26,539 bases of DNA from a virus: positions 1 to 26,539 of the IMG/VR virus record IMGVR_UViG_3300024308_000056. The stretch is one strand, 5' to 3'. The position numbers and the translations under genes were made by a program. This document shows, one piece after another, positions 19,230-26,399 of the stretch. The notes under the pieces were generated by a model, which worked only from the letters and a program-made list of their open reading frames with translations, searched no databases and was not told where the DNA came from. Numbering within the stretch: the stretch's first letter is position 1; every line of letters begins with the position of its first letter.

Positions 19230-19943
19230 TTAGATCAGTCGGCCATCGAAGGCTTGCTCGATACGATTCTTTGCAATCTCGAAATACCTATCATCGCGCT
19301 CAATGCCAATGAACTTACGGCCAGTGTTTGCGCAGGCAACCCCAGTCGTGCCGGAACCCATGCAGTTGTCCATAACAATCTCGCCCTCATTGGTGTACGT
19401 GCGAATAAGATATTCCATTAATGCTACTGGCTTTTGAGTTGGATGTTCGCCACTCTGTACAACGTCGAACTCAAGAGTCTGCTTTGGGTAATTAGTCCAT
19501 TCTTGCACATAACTTTTATCAGTCCCGCTCCCGTAGTTTTCTCCATCTCTCTTTGAATTTCTAGAATTACTTGGGGAGTAGATAAGACCTTGTGGGTTAT
19601 AAGTTGATCCTCCAAACACACAGATTTCCTCTGTGTCCCTAAGTGGCATTCTTTTTGCGTTGAGAACATTTGTTGCCCGGTTTTTACGCCAATACCATAC
19701 GTACCGGAAAATGTTCGCTTTACTCATTACAAGGGCTGATGTAAATGGTTGTGCCGCAGTAAGCACAATTGCGCCACGACATAGCCTTGTGTAATGGTCC
19801 CATAATGGTTCAAACTGAATGATTGAATCCCATTTATTCTGCGTAGTTCCATATGGAAGATCGCACATGATCATATCAACCGATCCATCTGGAATCTTCT
19901 TCATCTCCTTTAGGCAATCGCCTTTGTAAAGCGTATATCGCAT
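19230..19943 (-). CDS. DNA methyltransferase (N4/N6 amino type), copy B
   Basis: 237 residues. Motif IV DLPYG (28-32), HPTQKPVALMEYLIRTYT and motif I NCMGSGTTGVAC near the end: beta-class order, like its paralogue at 12346. The last 65 residues are nearly the same in both proteins, whereas the central target-recognition region differs (here NSRNSKRDGENYGSGTDKSY). Probably a different recognition site. ATG at 19943 overlaps the upstream stop (TGATG). Last gene before the terminator. Confidence 0.92.
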   Translation of the reverse strand: MRYTLYKGDCLKEMKKIPDGSVDMIMCDLPYGTTQNKWDSIIQFEPLWDHYTRLCRGAIVLTAAQPFTSALVMSKANIFRYVWYWRKNRATNVLNAKRMPLRDTEEICVFGGSTYNPQGLIYSPSNSRNSKRDGENYGSGTDKSYVQEWTNYPKQTLEFDVVQSGEHPTQKPVALMEYLIRTYTNEGEIVMDNCMGSGTTGVACANTGRKFIGIERDDRYFEIAKNRIEQAFDGRLI

Positions 19944-20104
19944 CAATACACCACCTTTGGCATTTCCGGCCAAACCTGATTGCCGCGCATATCCTCAACG
20001 CGCCGAGTACATGGATTGCACTCGGCATTGGATGCGGCGTCGGCATCGTCCATAAGCTCGATCATGTAGAACATGTCATCGCGGTAGAAGATATAGGTGT
20101 TCAC
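19943..20104 (-). CDS. Hypothetical protein, 53 aa
   Basis: GTG start overlapping the upstream stop (GTGA), stop overlapping the methyltransferase start. MNTYIFYRDDMFYMIELMDD, then AECNPCTRRVEDMRGNQVW. The aromatic strand opening and Cys pair are seen in other small phage proteins; no function known. It may be linked to the methyltransferase by coupling. Confidence 0.68.
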   Translation of the reverse strand: MNTYIFYRDDMFYMIELMDDADAASNAECNPCTRRVEDMRGNQVWPEMPKVVY

Positions 20105-20379
20105 TTGTTACCCCAATGTGCAACCTTGATCCATGCAGGCTTGGCGCTGCCATTGCTAGTTTTTGCTGATGCATATCCGATCCGCTGAATGAAGCCATCG
20201 TTAGACAGCGAACGGATCGTTCCGCCGAATGTGCGGAAGTCCATCGTTTCGCCAATGTCCTTGACCACATCGACCAACAGTTCCTCAGCCAAGAATGACT
20301 TTGCGCGATACTTACGGGCGATGATTCGCTTTGCTGAGTAGTAGCTAGCGGCCTGCCATGCGTATTTGTCCATCATCAC
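20101..20379 (-). CDS. Putative winged-helix protein, 92 aa
   Basis: Three Met codons in a row open the frame (20379, 20376, 20373). SFLAEELLVDVVKDIGETMD, then FRTFGGTIRSLSNDGFIQRI followed by strands (KPAWIKVAHW) reads like a small winged helix with a recognition helix at TFGGTIRSL. Possible DNA-binding role; uncertain. Confidence 0.65.
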   Translation of the reverse strand: MMMDKYAWQAASYYSAKRIIARKYRAKSFLAEELLVDVVKDIGETMDFRTFGGTIRSLSNDGFIQRIGYASAKTSNGSAKPAWIKVAHWGNK

Positions 20380-20576
20380 ACCTTCCTCCCAGTCAGTTCC
20401 TCAGTACAGCGATGGCAATACTTGAACCGCGAACCCATGCCGGTCACATGGACAGGATATTCCTCGCAGTGGGAACAGATCGGCAGTTCAGTCTCAGGCT
20501 TACGGTTAGCGTGCTGGCGGAGCGAAAGGGCCAGGTGGTATTCGCTCAGGTCGCTTGCGGAGTCTGCGAAGTCCAT
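20376..20576 (-). CDS. TraR/DksA-type zinc-finger protein
   Basis: 66 residues. MDFADSASDLSEYHLALSLR is the typical TraR-like N-terminal helix with an acidic tip; ICSHCEEYP and YCHRCTEEL form the C4 zinc finger. TraR-like proteins bind RNA polymerase in the secondary channel and change promoter choice; phage copies are often early. It is a candidate for altering host and phage transcription here. Confidence 0.82.
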   Translation of the reverse strand: MDFADSASDLSEYHLALSLRQHANRKPETELPICSHCEEYPVHVTGMGSRFKYCHRCTEELTGRKV

Positions 20577-20761
20577 TACGGGCGCTCCTCTAGTGTCCCA
20601 TTGCCATCAACAGCATTTGCCTCCTCATATCTACCATTTGTAACCCATTGTTTTGTTGGATAATCCCATGATGGCTGGTTCTCGTACCAATGCCATTTTT
20701 CATCGCCATCCTGCGAAAGCCAATTTGCCCAATCTGGCGCGCCATCCCAACTAGGTTTCAT
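20576..20761 (-). CDS. APDW-motif protein, 61 aa
   Basis: MKPSWDGAPDWANWLSQDGD, then KWHWYENQPSWDYPTKQWV. Paralogous to the protein at 15433 by the shared APDW and W.W.E..P pattern. Very Trp-rich. Stop overlaps the TraR-like start by one base. Function unknown. Confidence 0.7.
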   Translation of the reverse strand: MKPSWDGAPDWANWLSQDGDEKWHWYENQPSWDYPTKQWVTNGRYEEANAVDGNGTLEERP

Positions 20762-20771
20762 ATCTCTCTCC

Positions 20772-20924
20772 TTATTCCTTCTGACCTAGAAGAAGTCCAC
20801 TAACAAAAAATCCAATAGCAGCCATTACGATGTTTGCAATTTTTTGCTCAGGCTGCCCGTAGATAACAATACTTTGGTAAATCCCGCTTGCAAGATTCAT
20901 CCAAAAGAATGCCTTAGTCCACAT
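20772..20924 (-). CDS. Small two-span membrane protein, 50 aa
   Basis: ATG at 20924 (AGGGGATT upstream). MWTKAFFWMNLASGIYQSIV and KIANIVMAAIGFFVSGLLLG are two membrane segments. Function unknown; several such tiny membrane proteins occur in this phage. Confidence 0.65.
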   Translation of the reverse strand: MWTKAFFWMNLASGIYQSIVIYGQPEQKIANIVMAAIGFFVSGLLLGQKE

Positions 20925-20934
20925 TGGCAATCCC

Positions 20935-21087
20935 CTACTTAAGAATGACCCAGCCGACAATCAGCAGGGTTACGGCGGTCCAGATTGCCACAGTCGGCAG
21001 CTTGGACTTGCGATAGCGGCGGTACTGTGCGGTTTGCGTTGTGGCGTCGATTGAGTGCCACAGCATGCGGTCGGAAAGGCGGCTCAT
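20935..21087 (-). CDS. Small membrane protein, 50 aa
   Basis: MSRLSDRMLWHSIDATTQTA, basic stretch YRRYRKSK, then one membrane segment (LPTVAIWTAVTLLIVGWVIL). ATGA overlap with the upstream gene. Likely inner membrane with N-terminus in the cytoplasm. Not recognised. Confidence 0.68.
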   Translation of the reverse strand: MSRLSDRMLWHSIDATTQTAQYRRYRKSKLPTVAIWTAVTLLIVGWVILK

Positions 21088-21335
21088 TCTTCACCTCTAA
21101 CACGTGCGAGAGCGGTTACCAATTCTGCGCGCATGCGCTCTTCAATCGCCTCTCCTGCACCGCCGTAGCCTCGGTACTCGCCGTGAGTAGAAAGAAGCTC
21201 ATCCACCTTTTCGATTAGATTTTCCACTGCTTCGCGTGCATCTGCCAACTCACACGGAGTTGCTACGAATCCATCGTCAAGAAGAACTCGCTCAACCTCA
21301 TGCATCAATCGAACACAATCAACAGGGCTTCTCAT
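21084..21335 (-). CDS. Hypothetical protein, 83 aa (tandem paralogue)
   Basis: MRSPVDCVRLMHEVERVLLD, then ADAREAVENLIEKVDELLST and ALARVRGEE at the end. It resembles the next gene upstream over this part, so the two are probably a tandem duplication. All-helical. ATG at 21335 has GGAGCCTGAA upstream; longer in-frame starts would overlap the paralogue. Confidence 0.68.
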   Translation of the reverse strand: MRSPVDCVRLMHEVERVLLDDGFVATPCELADAREAVENLIEKVDELLSTHGEYRGYGGAGEAIEERMRAELVTALARVRGEE

Positions 21336-21336
21336 T

Positions 21337-21609
21337 TCAGGCTCCTTTGACGCGGGCGAGGGCGGCGCGGAGAGAAACATACTCTGGCTCTTCGCCATCA
21401 TGCGCCAACCTTTCAATTGAGTACCCGTAACCACGTTCCCTATCCAGAGCTTCTGCGTAGTCCCCAAGTGTATGCAAAGCCTCTTCAGCCGTATCGATAA
21501 GCTCGGCTACTGCGGCGCGGGCTTCGACCAAGCTGGATGGCGCAGTTGCAAACTCGCACATCAGCTCGTCCAGTTCCGCCAGCACATCAACATTCTTATT
21601 CATATTCAT
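21337..21609 (-). CDS. Hypothetical protein, 90 aa (tandem paralogue)
   Basis: MNMNKNVDVLAELDELMCEF, then VEARAAVAELIDTAEEALHT and LRAALARVKGA. Shared pattern with the downstream gene: AR.AV..LI....E.L.T.G.Y then ALARV.G. Soluble and helical; no known function. Four-base overlap with the gene upstream. Confidence 0.68.
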   Translation of the reverse strand: MNMNKNVDVLAELDELMCEFATAPSSLVEARAAVAELIDTAEEALHTLGDYAEALDRERGYGYSIERLAHDGEEPEYVSLRAALARVKGA

Positions 21610-21830
21610 CCCTTAACAAGTTTAAGTTTCGTTGGTTTAGGCCCATCATGCGGACTTTTGACGCAGTGCAGCATGTAGCCCTTGACTGTCGGCTGAGGCT
21701 CTATCGTGTAACCTTGCTCGCTCATCACCTCTAGGTATGTGTCAATTTTGTGCTTGGGGATAGTGGTGTGGATCATATCGCCACTATGGAGGTGCAGCCA
21801 TGCTGCCGGTGGTTTTCGGTGCTTTGCCAT
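21606..21830 (-). CDS. Hypothetical protein, 74 aa
   Basis: MAKHRKPPAAWLHLHSGDMI; basic, with a C-terminus KPTKLKLVKG. First leftward gene from the divergent promoter region. No Shine-Dalgarno is visible, and the promoter's predicted +1 coincides with the A of the ATG, so the mRNA may be leaderless; an internal ATG at 21776 is an alternative start. Confidence 0.62.
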   Translation of the reverse strand: MAKHRKPPAAWLHLHSGDMIHTTIPKHKIDTYLEVMSEQGYTIEPQPTVKGYMLHCVKSPHDGPKPTKLKLVKG

Positions 21831-21836
21831 GGGTCC

Positions 21837-21880
21837 ACTTTGCCTAGGTTTGGCGGGCCTATCAAGTCAGCAAATAGAAC
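21837..21880 (-). promoter_or_regulatory. Phage-type promoter, leftward
   Basis: Minus strand: box 2 GTTCTA 21880-21875, -35 TTGATA 21865-21860, 17-bp spacer, -10 CAAAGT 21842-21837 (weaker). A distal box is only a partial match (GTACTA). Six bases away on the other strand is the box of the rightward promoter. Confidence 0.62.
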
Positions 21881-21885
21881 GATCA

Positions 21886-21930
21886 GTTCCAGATTAGTAC
21901 ATTTATTGGCACTCTGGGTTGGCGTAATCT
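21886..21930 (+). promoter_or_regulatory. Phage-type promoter, rightward (divergent)
   Basis: Plus strand: GTTCCA 21886-21891, -35-like TTTATT 21902-21907 (16 bp from the box start, one more than elsewhere), 17-bp spacer, -10 TAATCT 21925-21930. Drives the rightward unit whose first ATG is 21972. Back-to-back with the leftward promoter, so one protein could control both. Confidence 0.6.
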
Positions 21931-21971
21931 ACACCCATCGACAGGGCTGATGCCCACATAGGAGAGGCAAC

Positions 21972-22253
21972 ATGGCTACCAAGTACGACAACTGGAAGAC
22001 CTCAGCGCCGGACACCAATAGCGAGGCTTGGACGGAGGCTGTAGAGGAAGTGGCTGACGAAATCGGACCCGTTGAGCGCGCTGAGATGGTGCAGACTCTG
22101 GCAGTAGCTACGGGCGCTCTGGACTGGATCGCTGGCGCTATCGAACTGCCGCAGCATCATCTGGCCGCATTCCGCGACCTCATCAAGATGGCCGACAGCT
22201 ACCGTGAGCAGGTCGAGGATGCAATGAAGGTGTACCATGACCCGCGAGATTGA
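21972..22253 (+). CDS. Hypothetical protein, 93 aa
   Basis: First rightward gene. MATKYDNWKTSAPDTNSEAW; acidic and helical throughout (VEEVADEIGPVERAEMVQTL). GGAGAGG lies seven bases before the ATG. Not recognised; overlaps the next gene by 17 nt. Confidence 0.72.
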   Translation: MATKYDNWKTSAPDTNSEAWTEAVEEVADEIGPVERAEMVQTLAVATGALDWIAGAIELPQHHLAAFRDLIKMADSYREQVEDAMKVYHDPRD

Positions 22254-22641
22254 TTGGAAGAAGAAGGATGTTTGGACTCACCGCGAGTCCAACTTCTGCG
22301 TAGAAGTAAGCCGCCATGATGGCTCGAAGCTGGATGGCAGCACTGAGAACATTTGGTGTATCTATGCTTACGTCTGGAACAATCATCCGGCGTTCGCCCT
22401 ATTCAAACGCGATGGAAGGTCTTCGGATCAGCCTTGCTTTGATGTTCACAGCTATCCAAGTTTTTACAATCCGCATATCAACAAGGATGGCGAAGTTACT
22501 GCCCATCAAATCGGCTGGGATTACAACCATGATGGTGACTGGCACTATCTTGAATGCGAAACAAAGGATGATGCAGCCAGCGTTTTTTGGGATGCCGCTG
22601 GACTAGCAAATCAGTTGAGGAATTGGGGAAATGAGGATTGA
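22237..22641 (+). CDS. Hypothetical protein, 134 aa
   Basis: MTREIDWKKKDVWTHRESNF; rich in Trp, Tyr, His and Asp (GWDYNHDGDWHYLECETKDD), probably a compact beta-rich fold. 'FxVEVSRH' and 'W.vYAYI...HP.F' stretches recur in phage proteins of unknown function. No catalytic motif assigned. Confidence 0.7.
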   Translation: MTREIDWKKKDVWTHRESNFCVEVSRHDGSKLDGSTENIWCIYAYVWNNHPAFALFKRDGRSSDQPCFDVHSYPSFYNPHINKDGEVTAHQIGWDYNHDGDWHYLECETKDDAASVFWDAAGLANQLRNWGNED

Positions 22642-22747
22642 TTGGTGCCTTGTGTTCAGCGACGTTCGCACCATCGCAACCGTAGCCGCCATGACCGTAT
22701 GCGTCGGCGGCTTGCTCATCATCGGCTTGATCGGAGTGGCTACCTGA
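22631..22747 (+). CDS. Small membrane protein, 38 aa
   Basis: MRIDWCLVFSDVRTIATVAA then one hydrophobic segment to the end (MTVCVGGLLIIGLIGVAT). GAGG upstream, overlapping the preceding gene, and its stop overlaps the next start (TGATG). Too short for family assignment. Confidence 0.6.
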   Translation: MRIDWCLVFSDVRTIATVAAMTVCVGGLLIIGLIGVAT

Positions 22748-22896
22748 TGCTCAACAAATGGACCAGCCTGGCGATGTTCCTTGTATGTCTCGCAGGCATC
22801 TACTACTGCTGGCACGATGACAGCGGAGGGATCGTGCTTTTCACGTTCGGCGCTGCTGTGTGTGGTGTGCTGACTTACTTTGAGTGGAGGAAGTGA
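22747..22896 (+). CDS. Small two-span membrane protein, 49 aa
   Basis: MLNKWTSLAMFLVCLAGIYY, a short polar loop CWHDDSGG, then IVLFTFGAAVCGVLTYFEW. ATG overlaps the upstream stop; stop overlaps the next ATG. Hairpin topology. Function unknown. Confidence 0.65.
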   Translation: MLNKWTSLAMFLVCLAGIYYCWHDDSGGIVLFTFGAAVCGVLTYFEWRK

Positions 22897-23309
22897 TGGC
22901 TAAAAGGATGGAGGGGCTTGTCGGGAAGCTCACGATAAGCAGACGAAGCGATGACATGATTTATATACAAATCACAGACGAATCATCAAAATCAAGGTTT
23001 GTTGAGCTTGAATTGACGACTTCTAACTTTGCAATGGCAGTGACTGGGTTGTCTCATGTCGAGTGCAAGCTATCTGTTGATCGACTGGATGCAGTTGGCA
23101 AGGAAAAACAGGTAGAAACCCGAAAAGCACTTTGCCCTCTTAACACATATGACAGAGAAAAGCTGGTTCAGTGGATTCATCAAAATTGCTGGGAAGATGG
23201 CTGGGAGATTGATGCATACATTGGGTCTCAAGGCAGTGTAACTAGAGTTGAGGATGGAACACTTCTTCGGTACAAAGTGTTTAGATACATTGATAGAGTG
23301 GACCGCTGA
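22896..23309 (+). CDS. Hypothetical phage protein, 137 aa
   Basis: MAKRMEGLVGKLTISRRSDD then MIYIQITDESSKSRFVELEL; a beta-rich first half, Cys-containing second half (HQNCWEDGWEIDAYIGSQGS). The 'EGLVGxLTISRxSDD.I.I.I.DE.S' opening recurs in phages and has no known function. GAGGAAGTG upstream; start fixed by the TGATG overlap. Confidence 0.72.
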   Translation: MAKRMEGLVGKLTISRRSDDMIYIQITDESSKSRFVELELTTSNFAMAVTGLSHVECKLSVDRLDAVGKEKQVETRKALCPLNTYDREKLVQWIHQNCWEDGWEIDAYIGSQGSVTRVEDGTLLRYKVFRYIDRVDR

Positions 23310-23371
23310 TTCTCAGCTAGAGAGACTACAGCACGGTAAAATAGCTGTACGATGCAGATATGGAGAGGAAA

Positions 23372-24274
23372 ATGAATGAAGTAGTTGAGGCGCAGCCGAA
23401 AGAGCAGCGCATGGCCCCGTATCAGGCGGCTATCAAGAAGGCAGAGGAAAAGTTCCGCGAGGTAGCTGAAAAGACGGTCAACTATGATCGTGAGTGCATC
23501 TTTGCCATGCAGGCATTGATGAAAACCGACTTCGCCATGCAGACGGCCAATAAGAACCCAAAGTCTGTTCACCTGGCGATGATTAACGTGGCATCCACCG
23601 GCCTGACGTTGAATCCGGCGAATGCCTACGCGTATCTGATCCCGCGTGATGGCGCTATTGTCCTTGACATTAGCTACAAGGGACTTATCAAAATCGCCAC
23701 GGACACCGGCGCTATCCGGTGGGGCCGTGCTGAGATTGTCTACGAAAGCGATACGTTTGAGTACCACGGCCCAGCCCGCGAGCCGATCCACAAGTGCAAT
23801 CCGTTCAAGCGCAAGGATGATGACCAAATCATCGGCGTCTACTGCATCGCCAAGACTAGTGACGGCGACATTCTGACGGAGGTCATGGGCGCGGATGAGC
23901 TAGAAAAGATTCGCGGTAAGTCCATGAGCTACGCCAAGAAGAAGTCGGGGCCGTGGGTTGAGTGGTTTGAGCAGATGGCCAAGAAGGCGGTCATCAAGCG
24001 CGCTAGCAAGACTTGGCCGTATACCGAGCGAGCCGAGAAGCTGAATCAGGCAATCGAGATGGCTAACGAGTCTGAAGGCGGCTATGACCTTGAGGCCGAG
24101 GCCGTCAAGCTTGTCAGCCAGGATCAAGCGGCAACGATCCGCGATCACATTGAGGCATCCGGCATTGATGCGTCTAAGCTTCTTGGGATCATCGGTGTTG
24201 AGGCGGTTGAGGCAATTCCGGCTAGTCGATTCACCGAGGTTGTTCAGACAATCCAAGAGGCTTCGAAGGCGTGA
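23372..24274 (+). CDS. recT: RecT-family single-strand annealing protein
   Basis: 300 residues. The RecT core is plain: FAMQTANKNPKSVHLAMINV, ASTGLTLNPANAYAYLIPRD, LDISYKGLIKIATDTGAIRW, then YCIAKTSDGDILTEVMGADE and EWFEQMAKKAVIKRASKTWP. RecT-type proteins coat single strands made by the partner exonuclease and anneal them, used in phage recombination and replication. The ATG at 23372 has GGAGAGG upstream; an earlier ATG at 23360 would hide it. The exonuclease follows, overlapping by 4 nt. Confidence 0.95.
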   Translation: MNEVVEAQPKEQRMAPYQAAIKKAEEKFREVAEKTVNYDRECIFAMQALMKTDFAMQTANKNPKSVHLAMINVASTGLTLNPANAYAYLIPRDGAIVLDISYKGLIKIATDTGAIRWGRAEIVYESDTFEYHGPAREPIHKCNPFKRKDDDQIIGVYCIAKTSDGDILTEVMGADELEKIRGKSMSYAKKKSGPWVEWFEQMAKKAVIKRASKTWPYTERAEKLNQAIEMANESEGGYDLEAEAVKLVSQDQAATIRDHIEASGIDASKLLGIIGVEAVEAIPASRFTEVVQTIQEASKA

Positions 24275-24918
24275 AGATTCTAGAGTGCGAGCAATACTCG
24301 CCTGAGTGGTGGGCGGCTCGGGCTGGCGTTCCTACGGCATCCAATGCAGACCGAATCCTGACCGCAGCGGGCAAGCCATCATCCAGCCAAGCCGCTTACA
24401 TGGCCGAGCTGATAGATGAGATTGTTCGCCCACGTGATGAGCGGCCAAGCGATGAGCAGGCATTCGGCGGTAATCGACACACTGAGCGCGGCAATGAATT
24501 GGAGCCTAAAACGAGAGCTTGGCACAGCCTAGTTAGCGGATGTGAAATCAAGGAAGTCGGAATGATCTTCCGAGACGATGGTCTAGTAGCTTGCTCCCCG
24601 GATGGGCTAATGCTCGGGCGAGACTCACAGCCAATCGGAGGCGGAGAATACAAGGCTCCGGAAGGCAAGAAGCATGTACTATGGATGATCGAGAACAAAC
24701 TACCGGATGAGCATAAGCAGCAGGTTCATTTCTCACTGGCAGTCAGCGGCTTGCCGTTTTGGGAGTTCGTGAGCCACTGTCCAGGCTACAAGCCGTTCCG
24801 AATCCGAGTAACACCCGACGACTACACAGCCAAGATGGCGGCTGAGATTGACGCATTTGTCATCAAGCTACAGGCAGCAAAAGAAAAGTTCATCGACTAT
24901 ATCAACCAAAGGAAGTGA
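24271..24918 (+). CDS. YqaJ-type viral exonuclease
   Basis: 215 residues from a GTG that overlaps the RecT stop. Lambda-Exo/YqaJ fold: SPEWWAARAGVPTASNADRI at the N-terminus, RGNELEP (73-79), SPDGL with Asp111, and GGEYKAP with Glu126 and Lys128, the PD-(D/E)XK active site, then KQQVHFSLAVSGLPFWEFV. It resects duplex ends 5'-3' so that RecT can load. Together with RecT and SSB it makes a full phage recombination module. Confidence 0.93.
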   Translation: MKILECEQYSPEWWAARAGVPTASNADRILTAAGKPSSSQAAYMAELIDEIVRPRDERPSDEQAFGGNRHTERGNELEPKTRAWHSLVSGCEIKEVGMIFRDDGLVACSPDGLMLGRDSQPIGGGEYKAPEGKKHVLWMIENKLPDEHKQQVHFSLAVSGLPFWEFVSHCPGYKPFRIRVTPDDYTAKMAAEIDAFVIKLQAAKEKFIDYINQRK

Positions 24919-24919
24919 G

Positions 24920-25369
24920 ATGGCAAGCGGATTGAACAAAGTTCAGTTGATCGGAAATTTGGGAAATGACCCTGATTGTAAATACACCCAAGCTGGCAAG
25001 TGCATCACTCGGATCAGCGTAGCAACAACCAATGTCTACAAGGACAAGGAAGGCAATCGCAAGGAGGATGTTCAGTGGCATCGAGTTGTATTCTTCGGGA
25101 AGATTGCGGAAATTGCAGGCGAATATCTGCGGAAAGGATCAAGCGTCTACATCGAGGGTTCGCTGAAGTACGATAAATTCACTGGTCAGGATGGTGTAGA
25201 GAAATACACAACCGACATTGTTGCTAGTGAGTTGAAGATGCTTGGCGGAAAGCAGGAAGGCCAAAGCGGAGGCTCTGTCGGATCGCGCGGTAGTACGCCA
25301 CAGCGACAGCAGCCACAGCAACAGACTCCGCCGATGGATGATTTTGAATCAGATGATATTCCATTCTGA
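24920..25369 (+). CDS. ssb: Single-stranded DNA-binding protein
   Basis: 149 residues. An OB-fold with MASGLNKVQLIGNLGNDPDC, then WHRVVFFGKIAEIAGEYLRK and GSSVYIEGSLKYDKFTGQDG, a Gly/Gln/Pro linker and the acidic tip ESDDIPF that binds partner proteins. Coats single strands during replication and recombination. The ATG at 24920 (GGAAGTGAG upstream) is used; a longer frame overlaps the exonuclease. Its last codons lie in the first unit of a 13-bp tandem repeat. Confidence 0.96.
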   Translation: MASGLNKVQLIGNLGNDPDCKYTQAGKCITRISVATTNVYKDKEGNRKEDVQWHRVVFFGKIAEIAGEYLRKGSSVYIEGSLKYDKFTGQDGVEKYTTDIVASELKMLGGKQEGQSGGSVGSRGSTPQRQQPQQQTPPMDDFESDDIPF

Positions 25370-25379
25370 TATTCCATTC
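25354..25379 (+). repeat. 13-bp perfect tandem repeat at the end of ssb
   Basis: TGATATTCCATTC occurs twice back to back; the first copy encodes the end of the SSB tail and part of its stop codon. A further partial copy (GATTCTGATATG) follows. It marks the junction between ssb and the HNH gene and may record the insertion or slippage. Confidence 0.85.
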
Positions 25380-25406
25380 GATTCTGATATGTGATATGGT
25401 GCTGCA

Positions 25407-25871
25407 ATGGACACAAAACATTGCAACACCTGCAAAAAGACAAAGATACACAGCGAATTCCATCTTAGAGCAGCTAGCCCTGATGGTCTTTCTGCAAAAT
25501 GTAAAGATTGCGCAAAAGCCTACGACAAGGCTAGAGCAAATCTTCCGCATCGAGTTGCAGCAAGGATTGCATACCAAAAAACAGAAAATGGGAAGAAATC
25601 TGTTTTAAAAGCTAAAAAGAAGTATGACTCTTCTGAAAAGAAGTTGGCTTGCATTCAACGGCATAGAGCAAAGCACCATAAGAAATACAAAGCTAGGCAG
25701 GCTGTAGGAAATGCAATAAGAGATGGAATTTTAATTAGAGGCGTATGTGAGGTATGCGGCGAAATTAGAACGCATGGTCACCATGACGACTACAACAAGC
25801 CGCTTGATGTTAGATGGCTATGTACTACACACCATGCGCAGTGGCACAAAGAAAACGAACCAATAACCTGA
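25407..25871 (+). CDS. HNH endonuclease-like protein
   Basis: 154 residues. N-terminal CNTCKKTKIHSEFHLR and CKDCAKAYDKARAN form a zinc-ribbon of the kind seen in free-standing phage HNH enzymes. A basic linker follows (KSVLKAKKKYDSSEKK). The C-terminus CEVCGEIRTHGHHDDYNKPL and WLCTTHHAQWHKEN carries the HNH-type His/Asp and second Cys-His set. Inserted between ssb and a small gene. A mobile element by type; A+T-richer than its neighbours. Confidence 0.83.
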   Translation: MDTKHCNTCKKTKIHSEFHLRAASPDGLSAKCKDCAKAYDKARANLPHRVAARIAYQKTENGKKSVLKAKKKYDSSEKKLACIQRHRAKHHKKYKARQAVGNAIRDGILIRGVCEVCGEIRTHGHHDDYNKPLDVRWLCTTHHAQWHKENEPIT

Positions 25872-25882
25872 GAGGAATTGAA

Positions 25883-26215
25883 ATGACCACTAAGCAAGAA
25901 CTTGAACTCTCTGTAGCTAATGCCAAGGCCGCTCTTGCAACCGCTGAGGCTGCACTTCAGGCATTCAATGATGCGCCTGAAAACAACCGATTTGATGATC
26001 TGCAAGTTGCGCTTGATACGATTGAGGATGATCTTCGCAGCCAGGCTTTTGAGGATTGCCAAGGTGCTTACAACTGCGGCGCAGACTCCTACAGCAAGGA
26101 GTTCTACGTAGGCGATACGCTCTATCGTGGCACGGCTGAGTTTGAGTACAACCGCCATGACAAGACGTACTACTACATTGAAGAATGCAATTTCACCTAT
26201 GAGGAAGTGAAATGA
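25883..26215 (+). CDS. Hypothetical protein, 110 aa
   Basis: ATG at 25883 with GAGAGGAATTG upstream; longer in-frame starts lie inside the HNH gene. MTTKQELELSVANAKAALAT, a helical Ala-rich first half, then a beta-like half rich in Tyr (KTYYYIEECNFTYEEVK). No family recognised. Before the HNH gene inserted, it probably followed ssb directly. Confidence 0.7.
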   Translation: MTTKQELELSVANAKAALATAEAALQAFNDAPENNRFDDLQVALDTIEDDLRSQAFEDCQGAYNCGADSYSKEFYVGDTLYRGTAEFEYNRHDKTYYYIEECNFTYEEVK

Positions 26216-26397
26216 CCAAGCCTAAGAAGAAGCCTAAGACTGGCGATGTTGTTGGGTGGGTGGTGCTGGACAATGAAGGAGATATTCGCGGAGGCGTTCG
26301 ATCAAGCCGAGAGGATTCCCGTTCGGCTAAAGAATGGATGAACGATAGGGCTAGCTGTCCTCCATACCGAATCGCCAAGATCGTCCTAGCCAAGTGA
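26212..26397 (+). CDS. Hypothetical protein, 61 aa
   Basis: MTKPKKKPKTGDVVGWVVLD, very basic start, then a strand-rich segment and KIVLAK. ATGA overlap with the upstream gene. Last gene of the rightward unit; the distal box of the next promoter starts two bases after its stop. Confidence 0.68.
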   Translation: MTKPKKKPKTGDVVGWVVLDNEGDIRGGVRSSREDSRSAKEWMNDRASCPPYRIAKIVLAK

Positions 26398-26399
26398 TC

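Noticed and set aside
23310-23371. Separate promoter before recT (TAAAAT at about 23336)
   Set aside because: No acceptable -35 at 16-18 bp and no GTTCYA boxes; recT is most simply read from the upstream rightward promoter.
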